A stretch of DNA of 64,000 bases from Pseudomonas thivervalensis. GTDB lineage: Bacteria > Pseudomonadota > Gammaproteobacteria > Pseudomonadales > Pseudomonadaceae. The stretch lies in assembly GCF_001269655.1 (NCBI RefSeq), contig NZ_LHVE01000020.1, positions 62,001 to 126,000 of the forward strand, written 5' to 3'. Position 1 is the first letter of the stretch, and every line of letters starts with the position of its first letter. A model generated the notes under the pieces. The model ran no database searches and was not told the DNA's origin. It worked only from the letters and a program-made list of their open reading frames with translations. Of the stretch, positions 25,426 through 34,641 are shown one piece after another. Both the position numbers and the translations under genes were made by a program.

Positions 25426-26190
25426 ATGTCATTGCCCACGCTTCTGACCCAGCACATCGTTCGGCGCCCCCAACGCATCGCCTTGTTGCAACACATCGCC
25501 GAACAGGGCTCGATCACCCGCGCCGCCAAGAGCGCGGGCCTGAGCTACAAAGCGGCGTGGGATGCCATCGATGAGTTGAACAACCTCGCGGACCAACCGT
25601 TGGTGGAGCGCAGTGTCGGCGGCAAGGGCGGCGGCGGTGCCAAGTTGTCGGAGGAAGGCCAGCGTGTGCTGCGCCTGTATCTGCGCCTGCAAGCGCTGCA
25701 GGCGCAACTGCTGGAAGCCAGCGAAGACGCCGGTGACCTGGGCCTGCTCAGCCGCCTGATGCTGCGCACCAGCGCCCGCAATCAATTGCACGGCAAGGTC
25801 CTGGGCATCGAGGCCCAGGGGCACAACGACCGGGTACGCCTGGAGCTGGCCAGGGGCCTGGTCATCGAAGCGCAGATCACCCACGACAGCACGCTGCGCC
25901 TGGAACTGGGTGTCGGCACCGATGTGGTGGCGCTGATCAAGGCCGGCTGGCTGCAATTGCACCCCGTCGAGCAAGCGGAAGAACCGGGGATCAATACGCT
26001 GCGCGGCGTGATCGAGCAGGTCGACGCCGCCGAAGACGGCCCCAGCGAAGTGCGCATCGGCCTGCCCAACGGCCAGACGCTGTGCGCCCTGGCCGATCCG
26101 CTGCAGTTGCAAGCGCAGAACCTGGCAGCCGGTTCACCCGTGCAAGTGACGTTTTCAGCGACAAATGTGCTGCTCGGCACACCGCTGTAG
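25426..26190 (+). CDS. modE: ModE, molybdate-responsive transcriptional regulator
   Basis: A 254-residue protein with a LysR-like winged helix (IALLQHIAEQGSITRAAK, then LSYKAAWDAIDELN, and the GGKGGGGAKLS wing) followed by two Mop/TOBE domains that bind molybdate (SARNQLHGKVLGIEAQ and INTLRGVIEQVD). ModE with molybdate represses modABC and adjusts molybdoenzyme genes. The modABC transporter is not in this window. ATG 25426 is preferred because sequence before it is not ModE-like. Confidence 0.92.
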   Translation: MSLPTLLTQHIVRRPQRIALLQHIAEQGSITRAAKSAGLSYKAAWDAIDELNNLADQPLVERSVGGKGGGGAKLSEEGQRVLRLYLRLQALQAQLLEASEDAGDLGLLSRLMLRTSARNQLHGKVLGIEAQGHNDRVRLELARGLVIEAQITHDSTLRLELGVGTDVVALIKAGWLQLHPVEQAEEPGINTLRGVIEQVDAAEDGPSEVRIGLPNGQTLCALADPLQLQAQNLAAGSPVQVTFSATNVLLGTPL

Positions 26191-26257
26191 CGCGTTGCAA
26201 CAATAGTTTCATCGACCCGCTTTAAGGTGACTGCCAAAACCAGCAGGGAGCCTGATG

Positions 26258-28159
26258 ATGAGCCTATTAGAAGAAAACCAATCCACCGACCTGGAAAAGA
26301 TCGTCGGCCTGAGCCGTCGTAGTTTCATCAGCGCCGGCGCCTTGTGCGGCGCGGCGATGTTCCTGGGCGGCAACCTGCTGAGCCGCAGCGTGCTGGCCGC
26401 CGCCGTGAGCGAAGGCAACAGCCGGCTGCTGGGCTTTAAAAGCATCGCCGCCGCCACAGCCGACACCATTACCTTGCCGCCGGGCTATAAAGCTTCGGTG
26501 TTGATCAGTTGGGGCCAGCCTCTGCGCAAAAATGCACCGGCCTTCGATCCAAGTGGCAATGGAACAGCCCGCGCACAGGAAGTGCAGTTTGGCGACAACA
26601 ACGACGGCATGAGCCTGTTCGAATTCCCCGGCGACAAAAACCGGGCGCTGATGGCGATCAACAACGAATACACCAACTACCGCTACCTCTTTCCACACGG
26701 CGGCCAGCCGCAGTCGGCCGAAGACGTGCACAAGGCCCAGGCCAGCGAAGGGGTGTCGGTGATCGAGGTCCAGCGTCGTCGCGGCCAGTGGCAGTTCGTC
26801 CAGGAATCGCGCTACAACCGCAGGATCCATGGCAACACGCCAATTCGCCTGCGCGGCCCGGCCGCCGGCCACGACCTGCTGAAAACCAGCGCCGACAAGA
26901 GCGGCAAGAAAGTGCTGGGGACGTTCCAGAACTGCGCCAACGGCATGACGCCGTGGGGTACCTACCTGACCTGCGAAGAAAACTTCACCGATTGCTTCGG
27001 CAGCAGCAAGAGCGACCTGCAGTTCGATGAGGCGCAAAAACGCTATGGCGCTACCGTCACCAGCCGCGAGATCAACTGGCACCTGTTCGATCCGCGTTTC
27101 GACCTGGCGAAGAACCCCAACGAACTCAATCGCCATGGCTGGGTGGTGGAAATCGATCCGTTCGATCCAGACTCCACGCCGGTGAAACGCACCGCCCTGG
27201 GCCGCTTCAAACACGAGAACGCCGCCCTGGCCCAAACCAATGACGGTCGCGCCGTGGTGTACATGGGCGACGATGAACGCGGTGAGTTCATCTACAAGTT
27301 CGTCAGTCGCGAACGCATCAATCATCGCAATGCCAAGGCCAACCGCAACCTGCTGGACCACGGCACCCTGTACGTGGCGCGCTTCGATGCTGGCGACGGC
27401 AACCCGGACCATCCCAAAGGCAAGGGCCAGTGGATCGAGTTGACCCACGGCAAGAACGGCCTCGACGCCAGCAGTGGCTTCGCCGACCAGGCCGAAGTGC
27501 TGATCCATGCGCGCCTGGCTGCCAGCGCCGTGGGGGCCACCCGTATGGACCGTCCCGAGTGGATCGTGGTCAGCCCTAAAGATGGCCAGGTCTATTGCAC
27601 CCTGACCAACAACTCCAAGCGCGGCGAAGACGGCCAACCGGTAGACGGACCGAACCCTCGGGCCAAGAACGTCTACGGGCAGATCCTGCGCTGGCGCACC
27701 GACCGCGACGACCATGCATCCAAGACCTTCTCCTGGGATCTGTTCGTGGTCGCCGGCAACCCGACGGTACACGCCGGCACGCCAAAAGCCGGGTCGTCCA
27801 ATATCAACCCGCAGAACATGTTCAACAGCCCCGATGGCCTGGGCTTCGACAAGGCCGGCCGGCTGTGGATCCTCACGGACGGGGACTCCAGCAATGCCGG
27901 GGACTTCGCCGGCATGGGCAACAACCAGATGCTCTGCGCCGACCCCGACAGTGGCGAAATCCGCCGTTTCATGGTCGGGCCGGTGGGCTGCGAAGTGACC
28001 GGGATCAGCTTTGCCCCGGACCAGAAGGCGTTGTTCGTCGGGATCCAGCACCCAGGGGAAAACGGTGGTTCGACCTTCCCTGAGCACCTGCCCAACGGCA
28101 AGCCGCGGTCTTCGGTGATGGTGATTACCCGGGAAGACGACGGCGTCATTGGCGCCTGA
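26258..28159 (+). CDS. Tat-exported DUF839/PhoX-family protein
   Basis: A 633-residue protein with a twin-arginine signal (SRRSFISAGALCGAAMF) at residues 19-35 and a cleavage region near VLAAAVSEG. The body is the DUF839 beta-propeller type related to the PhoX alkaline phosphatase, with GYKASVLISWG, MTPWGTYLTCEEN and SPDGLGFDKAGRLWI. It may bind calcium or iron and hydrolyse phosphate esters in the periplasm, but a phosphatase activity is not certain for this branch. ATG 26255 is an alternative start; 26258 has better spacing from AGGGAG. Confidence 0.85.
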   Translation: MSLLEENQSTDLEKIVGLSRRSFISAGALCGAAMFLGGNLLSRSVLAAAVSEGNSRLLGFKSIAAATADTITLPPGYKASVLISWGQPLRKNAPAFDPSGNGTARAQEVQFGDNNDGMSLFEFPGDKNRALMAINNEYTNYRYLFPHGGQPQSAEDVHKAQASEGVSVIEVQRRRGQWQFVQESRYNRRIHGNTPIRLRGPAAGHDLLKTSADKSGKKVLGTFQNCANGMTPWGTYLTCEENFTDCFGSSKSDLQFDEAQKRYGATVTSREINWHLFDPRFDLAKNPNELNRHGWVVEIDPFDPDSTPVKRTALGRFKHENAALAQTNDGRAVVYMGDDERGEFIYKFVSRERINHRNAKANRNLLDHGTLYVARFDAGDGNPDHPKGKGQWIELTHGKNGLDASSGFADQAEVLIHARLAASAVGATRMDRPEWIVVSPKDGQVYCTLTNNSKRGEDGQPVDGPNPRAKNVYGQILRWRTDRDDHASKTFSWDLFVVAGNPTVHAGTPKAGSSNINPQNMFNSPDGLGFDKAGRLWILTDGDSSNAGDFAGMGNNQMLCADPDSGEIRRFMVGPVGCEVTGISFAPDQKALFVGIQHPGENGGSTFPEHLPNGKPRSSVMVITREDDGVIGA

Positions 28160-28164
28160 CACTT

Positions 28165-28258
28165 TGTGGCGAGGGAGCTTGCTCCCGCTGGGTTGCGCAG
28201 CGACCCCACTTTTTTGTGGGCGCTACGCACCCAAGCGGGAGCAAGCTCCCTCGCCACG
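28165..28258. repeat. A-type REPIN, 6 nt after a stop codon
   Basis: Arms TGTGGCGAGGGAGCTTGCTCC and its reverse complement, with the centre GGTTGCGCAGCGACC and GGGCGCTACGCACCC. It begins 6 nt after the stop of the DUF839 gene, which has no other visible terminator. Confidence 0.9.
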
Positions 28259-28340
28259 AAGTCTCACCAATCAATCCCGACTGCTTTGCGCTACCATGCT
28301 GGGCCGGACGCGGCAGCCCTGCCGCTGCGCAGGAGTCAGC

Positions 28341-29315
28341 ATGTCCCATCCGTTCGAAACCCTCACGCCCGACCTGGTGCTCGATGCCGTTGAAAGCATC
28401 GGCTTTCTCAGCGACGCCCGCGTGTTGGCCCTCAACAGCTACGAGAACCGCGTCTATCAGGTCGGCATCGAAGATTCCGAGCCGCTGATCGCCAAGTTCT
28501 ATCGCCCTCAGCGCTGGACCAACGAAGCGATCCTGGAAGAGCACAGCTTTACCTTCGAACTGGCCGAATACGAAGTGCCGGTGGTGGCGCCGCTGATCCA
28601 CAACGGCGCCAGCCTGCACGAGCACGCCGGGTTTCGTTTCACCCTGTTTCCCCGTCGCGGTGGCCGGGCGCCAGAGCCGGGCAATCTCGACCAACTCTAT
28701 CGCCTGGGCCAGTTGCTCGGGCGCCTGCACGCGCTCGGGGCGACCCGGCCGTTCGAGCATCGCGAAGCCTTGGGCGTGAAGAACTTCGGCCACGATTCGC
28801 TGGCCACCGTGCTGGCAAGCGGTTTCGTCCCCCGCAGTCTGTTGCCGGCCTACGAGTCAGTCGCCCGGGACCTGCTCAAGCGCGTCGAAGAGGTCTACGC
28901 CGCCACGCCCCACCAGAACATCCGCATGCACGGCGATTGCCACCCCGGCAACATGATGTGCCGCGACGAGGTGTTCCACATCGTCGACCTCGACGACTGT
29001 CGCATGGGCCCGGCGGTGCAGGATCTATGGATGATGCTCGCCGGCGATCGCCAGGAATGCCTGGGGCAGTTATCGGAGTTGATGGACGGTTACCAGGAAT
29101 TCCACGATTTCGACCCGCGAGAACTGGCGCTGATCGAGCCGCTGCGAGCCCTGCGCCTGATGCACTACAGCGCCTGGCTGGCGCGCCGCTGGGACGACCC
29201 GGCCTTCCCCCGCAGCTTCCCGTGGTTCGGCAGCGAACGTTACTGGGGCGACCAGGTGCTGGCGTTGCGCGAGCAATTGGCAGCGCTCAATGAAGAGCCG
29301 TTGAAGCTGTTCTGA
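28341..29315 (+). CDS. srkA: Stress response kinase A (SrkA/YihE family)
   Basis: A 324-residue aminoglycoside-phosphotransferase-fold Ser/Thr kinase. HGDCHPGNMM carries the catalytic loop and HIVDLDDCRMGP the metal-binding aspartate; ENRVYQVGIED is the N-lobe. In E. coli SrkA protects against stress-induced death by opposing the MazEF pathway. AGGAG (28331-28335) precedes ATG 28341. It stands alone between two REPINs. Confidence 0.9.
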   Translation: MSHPFETLTPDLVLDAVESIGFLSDARVLALNSYENRVYQVGIEDSEPLIAKFYRPQRWTNEAILEEHSFTFELAEYEVPVVAPLIHNGASLHEHAGFRFTLFPRRGGRAPEPGNLDQLYRLGQLLGRLHALGATRPFEHREALGVKNFGHDSLATVLASGFVPRSLLPAYESVARDLLKRVEEVYAATPHQNIRMHGDCHPGNMMCRDEVFHIVDLDDCRMGPAVQDLWMMLAGDRQECLGQLSELMDGYQEFHDFDPRELALIEPLRALRLMHYSAWLARRWDDPAFPRSFPWFGSERYWGDQVLALREQLAALNEEPLKLF

Positions 29316-29347
29316 TTGGGCTCGGTTCCAACAGCCACTGAAATCCC

Positions 29348-29437
29348 TGTGGGAGCGAGCTTGCTCGCGATGGCGGTGTGTCAGTCGACAGAGGTGTCGA
29401 ATGCTTCATCGCTATCGCGAGCAAGCTCGCTCCCACA
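29348..29437. repeat. B-type REPIN between srkA and rarD
   Basis: TGTGGGAGCGAGCTTGCTCG and its reverse complement enclose about 45 nt. No intrinsic terminator is present for srkA apart from this element. Confidence 0.9.
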
Positions 29438-29536
29438 AAAGGGATTCGCGGTGAAACGCTCACAAAGGTTCACAGCACAACCAGACAAATCTCCTTACAA
29501 TCACCTCTTTGTTAGCTGCCTAAGCAAGGATTCTGC

Positions 29537-30424
29537 ATGCAAGCCGCCAACCCGCGTCGCGGGTACATCCTGGGCCTGAGTGCCTACATCATCTGGGGTC
29601 TGTTCCCGATCTACTTCAAGGCCATCGCCAGCGTGCCGTCGGTGGAAATCATCATCCACCGGGTGCTGTGGTCGGCCCTGTTCGGCGCGGCGTTGCTGCT
29701 GGTGTGGAAACACCCGGGCTGGTGGCGCGAACTGCGGGATAATCCACAGCGCCTGGCGATCCTCGCCCTGAGCGGGACGCTGATCGCCGCCAATTGGCTG
29801 ACCTACGTCTGGGCGGTGAACAACGAGCGCATGCTCGAAGCCAGCCTGGGTTACTACATCAACCCGCTGGTCAACGTGTTGCTGGGGATGTTGATCCTCG
29901 GCGAGCGCCTGCGCCGCATGCAATGGCTGGCGGTGGGGTTGGCGGCCGTCGGCGTGGCGCAGCAGGTCTGGCAAGTGGGCAGCCTGCCGTGGGTGTCGCT
30001 GGTGCTGGCGCTGACCTTCGGTTTCTATGGGCTGATCCGCAAGCAGGCGCCGGTCAAGGCATTGCCTGGGCTGGTGGTGGAAACCTGGATGCTGGTGCCG
30101 ATCGCCATCGCCTGGTTGCTGTTCAATCCCACGGCCATCAGTGCCCAAGCCGCGTTCTGGACCACTTCCGAAGCCTGGTGGCTGGTGGCGGCGGGTCCCG
30201 TGACGCTGGTTCCTCTGGTGTGCTTCAACGCCGCAACACGGCATCTGCCCTACACCACCATCGGTTTTCTCCAGTACATCGCGCCGACGCTGGTGCTGCT
30301 GCTCGCCGTGCTGCTGTTCGGTGAGCACCTGTCGTCCAGCACGCTGGTGGCGTTCCTGTTCATCTGGGCCGGGCTGGCGGTGTACAGCGTCGATGCAGTG
30401 ATCAGCATGCGTCGGCGTAGCTGA
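29537..30424 (+). CDS. rarD: RarD, EamA/DMT-family permease
   Basis: A 295-residue inner-membrane protein with ten predicted transmembrane helices and the RarD N-terminus RRGYILGLSAYIIWGLFPIYFK. RarD is named for a chloramphenicol-sensitive phenotype in E. coli and is assumed to be a drug/metabolite transporter; its substrate is unknown. ATG 29537 fits the family start. Confidence 0.92.
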   Translation: MQAANPRRGYILGLSAYIIWGLFPIYFKAIASVPSVEIIIHRVLWSALFGAALLLVWKHPGWWRELRDNPQRLAILALSGTLIAANWLTYVWAVNNERMLEASLGYYINPLVNVLLGMLILGERLRRMQWLAVGLAAVGVAQQVWQVGSLPWVSLVLALTFGFYGLIRKQAPVKALPGLVVETWMLVPIAIAWLLFNPTAISAQAAFWTTSEAWWLVAAGPVTLVPLVCFNAATRHLPYTTIGFLQYIAPTLVLLLAVLLFGEHLSSSTLVAFLFIWAGLAVYSVDAVISMRRRS

Positions 30425-30485
30425 TCAAAAAACGTACAAACCTTTACAGGCCACGTCCGGCGTGGCCTGCGCTTATCCTTCCCAA

Positions 30486-30637
30486 GGTTATCCACAGCGT
30501 GATCCCCGCCGTTTGTGCACAAGCCCTTGAAAGTTGGTGATTTTTTGATCATTGGCGGCTGAGCCCCGGCCGGCCTGGGCTGGGGCCGAGTCTCTACAGG
30601 TTATCCACAGGCAGGCGCAGTTTTTCCTTGGATAACC
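30486..30637. other. Cluster of DnaA-box-like GGTTATCCA words
   Basis: Perfect DnaA boxes TTATCCACA occur at 30488-30496 and 30601-30609, both plus strand, and a reversed near-box (TGGATAACC) at 30629-30637. All three share GGTTATCCA. They fill the 214-nt gap between the convergent rarD and gcvR-like genes. A GGCCACG/CGTGGCC stem at 30449-30468 lacks a T run. Confidence 0.55.
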
Positions 30638-30638
30638 T

Positions 30639-31160
30639 TTATTGCGCCTCGTCGCTGAGCTTGAGCTCCACCATCAACTCATCGGCCAAGGTTTCCAGGT
30701 GTTCCTGCAAGGTCTCCAGCGACAGGGTCAAGGGCACGCCCAGGAGCGCCTCGGCATGAAACAGCAGCTCGCTGCTCATCGGTGCCGGCCCGACATGGGT
30801 CACCAGGCGCTCGACATTGACGCCCTGCTCGCTCAACAACCGGGTGATGTCCCGCACGATGCCCGGACGATCATTGCCCACCAGCGCCATGGTGATGGGT
30901 TTCCAGGTGCAGGACTCTTCAACGGCGCTTTCAGCGATCAGCACGCGGATGCCATGGGCCGACAGCCCTTGCAAGGCTTCGATCACTTCTTCATGGGCCT
31001 CGGCCGGGGCGCTGAAACGCACGATCCCAGCAAACTGCCCGGCCAGGTGCGCCATGCGGCTTTCCAGCCAGTTACCGCCATGCGCGGCAATGCAATCGGC
31101 GATGCGCTCGACCTGCCCGGGCTTGTCCGGGGCGAAAACAGTGATGACGAGGTGGTCCAT
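30639..31160 (-). CDS. GcvR-like ACT-domain protein
   Basis: A 173-residue protein made of two ACT domains: the first from MDHLVITVFAPDKPGQVE, the second from ITMALVGNDRPGIVRDITR. It matches the glycine cleavage system repressor family (GcvR), which in E. coli binds GcvA to repress gcvTHP. The start ATG 31160 gives the family N-terminus; 31217 adds a hydrophobic stretch with no counterpart. Its link to glycine metabolism is by family only. Confidence 0.87.
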   Translation of the reverse strand: MDHLVITVFAPDKPGQVERIADCIAAHGGNWLESRMAHLAGQFAGIVRFSAPAEAHEEVIEALQGLSAHGIRVLIAESAVEESCTWKPITMALVGNDRPGIVRDITRLLSEQGVNVERLVTHVGPAPMSSELLFHAEALLGVPLTLSLETLQEHLETLADELMVELKLSDEAQ

Positions 31161-31229
31161 GGGCGCAGTCCTCTTGTTGATGGAAGGAACAGTATAGGCA
31201 AGGCAGAAAATCAACACGGTCGCGCTTTC

Positions 31230-31325
31230 GTGGCGAGGGAGCTTGCTCCCGCTGGACCGCGCAGCGGTCCCAGAATGGTTGGATCAGTGCTGCGCACTGA
31301 AGCGGGAGCAAGCTCCCTCGCCACG
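31230..31325. repeat. A-type REPIN upstream of glcB
   Basis: Arms CGTGGCGAGGGAGCTTGCTCC and reverse complement, with centre GGACCGCGCAGCGGTCC. It occupies the first part of the 530-nt gap between the gcvR-like gene and glcB. Confidence 0.9.
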
Positions 31326-31465
31326 GTATTTTGTGTACGAACGCTAAAATTATCTGGAACAATCTATCTGTTTTTTGAGAACATCCCGTGCCCCGACGTG
31401 ACCGTAACACTTTAGTCGGTCGCGGAACGACGCAATTAGTCTAATTTTCACAACCGCAATTGATC

Positions 31466-31493
31466 ATGTAGTATTCCGCAGCGCGCACTACAT
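31466..31493 (+). promoter_or_regulatory. Inverted repeat in the long glcB leader
   Basis: ATGTAGT (31466-31472) and ACTACAT (31487-31493) are exact inverted copies with 14 nt between, about 200 nt before glcB. It could be an operator; no regulator is recognised. The rest of 31326-31691 shows no gene. Confidence 0.4.
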
Positions 31494-31691
31494 AATCGCG
31501 ATAACCCTGTTGTACCGATGTCTGCTTAAGGCCAGTCGCATCCCTGAAAAGCCCCGTCAGCAAGGCTTGAATACCCAGCCGCCAGCGATGGCATGTACTG
31601 GTTCCGGGGTTTGTGGTTTAAATGTCCCGAGGCTTCATTGTCAAAATCGAAGAGCTGAAAAGCGAAATAGCTGAGCAGAGTGAGGCAAGCA

Positions 31692-33869
31692 ATGACTGAA
31701 CACGTTCAAGTCGGTGGCCTGCAGGTCGCCAAAGTCCTGTTCGACTTCGTGAATAACGAAGCCATTCCCGGAACCGGCCTCACCGCCGACGCGTTCTGGG
31801 CCGGTGCCGACAAGGTCATCCACGACCTTGCGCCGAAGAACAAAGCCCTACTCGCCAAACGCGATGATTTCCAGGCGCGGATCGATGCCTGGCACCAGGC
31901 CCGTGCCGGCCAGGCCCACGACGCCGTGGCTTACAAAGCCTTCCTGCAAGACATTGGATACCTGCTGCCAGAAGCGGCGGATTTCCAGGCCACGACCCAA
32001 AACGTCGATGACGAAATCGCCCGCATGGCCGGCCCGCAACTGGTGGTGCCGGTGATGAACGCCCGCTTCGCCCTCAACGCCTCGAACGCCCGCTGGGGTT
32101 CGCTGTATGACGCGCTGTACGGCACCGATGCCATCAGCGAGGCCGATGGCGCGGAAAAAGGCAAAGGCTACAACAAGGTACGCGGCGACAAGGTCATCGC
32201 CTTCGCCCGTGCTTTCCTCGACGAAGCGGCGCCCCTGGCGGCCGGTTCCCATGTCGATTCCACCGCGTACAAAATCGTCGACGGCAAACTGGTGGTCACC
32301 CTCAAGGGCGGCAGCAACAGTGGCCTGCGCAACGATGCCCAGTTGATCGGCTTCCAGGGCGATGCCTCAGCACCGACCGCGTTACTGCTGAAACACAACG
32401 GCCTGCACTTCGAAATCCAGATCGATGCCAGCACCCCGGTCGGCCAGACCGACGCCGCCGGCGTCAAAGACATCCTGATGGAAGCGGCACTGACCACCAT
32501 CATGGACTGCGAAGACTCGGTCGCCGCCGTCGATGCCGATGACAAAGTGGTCATCTACCGCAACTGGCTCGGGTTGATGAAGGGTGATCTGTCGGAAGAA
32601 GTCGCCAAGGCCGGCCAGACGTTTACCCGGACCATGAACCCTGACCGTGTCTACACCGCCGTCGACGGTTCGAGCGTGACCTTGCATGGCCGCTCATTGT
32701 TGTTCGTGCGTAACGTCGGCCACCTGATGACCATCGACGCGATCCTGGACAAGGATGGCAACGAAGTGCCGGAAGGCATCCTTGACGGCCTGCTCACCAG
32801 CCTGGCGTCGATCCACAGCCTCAACGGCAACACCTCGCGGCGCAACAGCCGCACCGGTTCGGTGTACATCGTCAAGCCGAAGATGCACGGTCCGGAAGAA
32901 GCCGCGTTCACCAACGAGCTGTTTGGTCGCGTCGAAGACGTGCTGAACCTGCCGCGCAACACCCTCAAGGTCGGGATCATGGACGAGGAGCGCCGTACCA
33001 CGGTCAACCTCAAGGCCTGCATCAAGGCCGCCAGCGAGCGCGTGGTGTTCATCAACACGGGCTTCCTCGACCGTACCGGCGATGAAATCCACACCTCCAT
33101 GGAAGCCGGCCCGATGGTGCGCAAGGCCGACATGAAGGCCGAGAAGTGGATCGGCGCCTATGAAAACTGGAACGTCGACATCGGTTTGAGCACCGGCCTG
33201 CAAGGTCGCGCGCAAATCGGCAAGGGCATGTGGGCGATGCCGGACCTGATGGCGGCGATGCTCGAACAGAAAATCGCTCATCCACTGGCCGGCGCCAACA
33301 CCGCGTGGGTTCCGTCGCCAACCGCCGCCGCCCTGCACGCGCTGCATTACCACAAGGTCGACGTGTTCGCCCGCCAGGCCGAACTGGCCAAGCGCGCCCG
33401 CGCGTCGGTGGACGACATCCTGACCATCCCGCTGGCCGTCAACCCGAACTGGACACCGGAGCAGATCAAGAACGAACTGGACAACAATGCCCAGGGCATC
33501 CTTGGCTACGTGGTGCGCTGGATCGACCAGGGCGTCGGCTGCTCCAAGGTGCCGGACATCAACGACATCGGCCTGATGGAAGACCGTGCGACGCTGCGTA
33601 TTTCCAGCCAGCACATCGCCAACTGGCTGCGCCACGGCATCGTCACGCAAGAGCAGGTGATGGAAAGCCTCAAGCGCATGGCGCCGGTGGTCGACCGCCA
33701 GAACGCCAGCGACCCGCTGTACCGTCCGCTGGCACCGGACTTCGACAGCAACATCGCCTTCCAGGCGGCGGTCGAACTGGTGATCGAAGGCACCCAGCAG
33801 CCGAACGGCTACACCGAGCCGGTGCTGCACCGTCGCCGTCGCGAGTTCAAGGCAGCCAATGGGTTGTGA
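31692..33869 (+). CDS. glcB: Malate synthase G
   Basis: The 725-residue monomeric enzyme condenses glyoxylate with acetyl-CoA to malate, the second step of the glyoxylate shunt and of glycolate use. Signatures include MDCEDSVAAVDADDK, LMTIDAILDKDG and AGPMVRKADMK. The length equals that of isoform G. The start MTEHVQVGGLQVAK at 31692 matches pseudomonad GlcB; an ATG at 31680 would add four residues. No glc or ace genes adjoin. A strong bidirectional terminator follows. Confidence 0.96.
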   Translation: MTEHVQVGGLQVAKVLFDFVNNEAIPGTGLTADAFWAGADKVIHDLAPKNKALLAKRDDFQARIDAWHQARAGQAHDAVAYKAFLQDIGYLLPEAADFQATTQNVDDEIARMAGPQLVVPVMNARFALNASNARWGSLYDALYGTDAISEADGAEKGKGYNKVRGDKVIAFARAFLDEAAPLAAGSHVDSTAYKIVDGKLVVTLKGGSNSGLRNDAQLIGFQGDASAPTALLLKHNGLHFEIQIDASTPVGQTDAAGVKDILMEAALTTIMDCEDSVAAVDADDKVVIYRNWLGLMKGDLSEEVAKAGQTFTRTMNPDRVYTAVDGSSVTLHGRSLLFVRNVGHLMTIDAILDKDGNEVPEGILDGLLTSLASIHSLNGNTSRRNSRTGSVYIVKPKMHGPEEAAFTNELFGRVEDVLNLPRNTLKVGIMDEERRTTVNLKACIKAASERVVFINTGFLDRTGDEIHTSMEAGPMVRKADMKAEKWIGAYENWNVDIGLSTGLQGRAQIGKGMWAMPDLMAAMLEQKIAHPLAGANTAWVPSPTAAALHALHYHKVDVFARQAELAKRARASVDDILTIPLAVNPNWTPEQIKNELDNNAQGILGYVVRWIDQGVGCSKVPDINDIGLMEDRATLRISSQHIANWLRHGIVTQEQVMESLKRMAPVVDRQNASDPLYRPLAPDFDSNIAFQAAVELVIEGTQQPNGYTEPVLHRRRREFKAANGL

Positions 33870-33890
33870 TTGAGCGGTAGACAGCGGCAC

Positions 33891-33923
33891 AAAAAAGCCC
33901 TGATCGAAAGATCAGGGCTTTTT
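33891..33923. terminator. Bidirectional terminator between glcB and the receiver gene
   Basis: AAAAAAGCCCTGATC, loop GAAA, GATCAGGGCTTTTT. The A and T runs on both sides serve both convergent genes, glcB (+) and the receiver protein (-). Confidence 0.93.
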
Positions 33924-33942
33924 CATGTGCAATGCCTAACAG

Positions 33943-34389
33943 CTAGAGATCCATCCCCAACTCATGCTTGACCAACCCCAGCAATTTTTCGGTATCGATC
34001 GGCTTGAGCAAAAAGTCCACCACGCTCAGGTGCATGGCTTCGATGGCGTCCTTCACATCGGCGTCGCCCGACACAATGATGATTGGCAACGCCGCCCGCT
34101 CGGACTCGCGCACCAGGCGCACCAGTTCCAGGCCATCGACATTGCCCATGCGCAAGTCGGTGATCAGCAGGCCGATCGACGGCTTGGTTTCCAGCATCTT
34201 GAGCGCCGTTTCCCCACTGGCGGCGGTCATGCAATGAATCCCGTCCAAGGCCAGGATCTCCGACAACAGCTCACGAGCGTCCTTGTCGTCGTCGACGATC
34301 AGGACGCGCTGCGGCGGCAGGTCGGGTTCCAGCATGACGGCACTCAGCGCCTCGCGCTCGGCATCACTCAAAATATCGTGGTCGGACAT
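33943..34389 (-). CDS. Stand-alone receiver-domain response regulator
   Basis: A 148-residue protein with a 25-residue lead and one CheY-like receiver: acidic pair in VLIVDDDKDA, phospho-acceptor Asp in LLITDLRMGNVDGLEL, switch Ser in IIIVSGDADV and Lys in FLLKPIDTEKL. No output domain follows. It is divergent from the cNMP/CBS/DUF294 gene across 252 nt. A partner kinase is not in the window. Confidence 0.9.
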   Translation of the reverse strand: MSDHDILSDAEREALSAVMLEPDLPPQRVLIVDDDKDARELLSEILALDGIHCMTAASGETALKMLETKPSIGLLITDLRMGNVDGLELVRLVRESERAALPIIIVSGDADVKDAIEAMHLSVVDFLLKPIDTEKLLGLVKHELGMDL

Positions 34390-34641
34390 GGTGCTCTCTA
34401 CGTTCTTTAAATCGATCCCCTGGCACAGTGGTCAGACATCGTTCCGCGGCGCTTCAATGTGCACTTCGTCGGATTTTTTTCCAAGAACATTCAATGAAGA
34501 TTTTTCCGACATCTAGCGTAGGACTTTTCTGTAAGCCAGCCCTTAGGCTGCGACCTAGACTTACGTCCAATGGGCACCCCGCGCTGAGGGGCCGACCATG
34601 GAGAACAGATCCGACCACAACAATTCGAATAAGACTGCGTA

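Noticed and set aside
30448..30469. Terminator for rarD
   Set aside because: The GGCCACG/CGTGGCC stem has no T run on either strand, so I do not call it a terminator.
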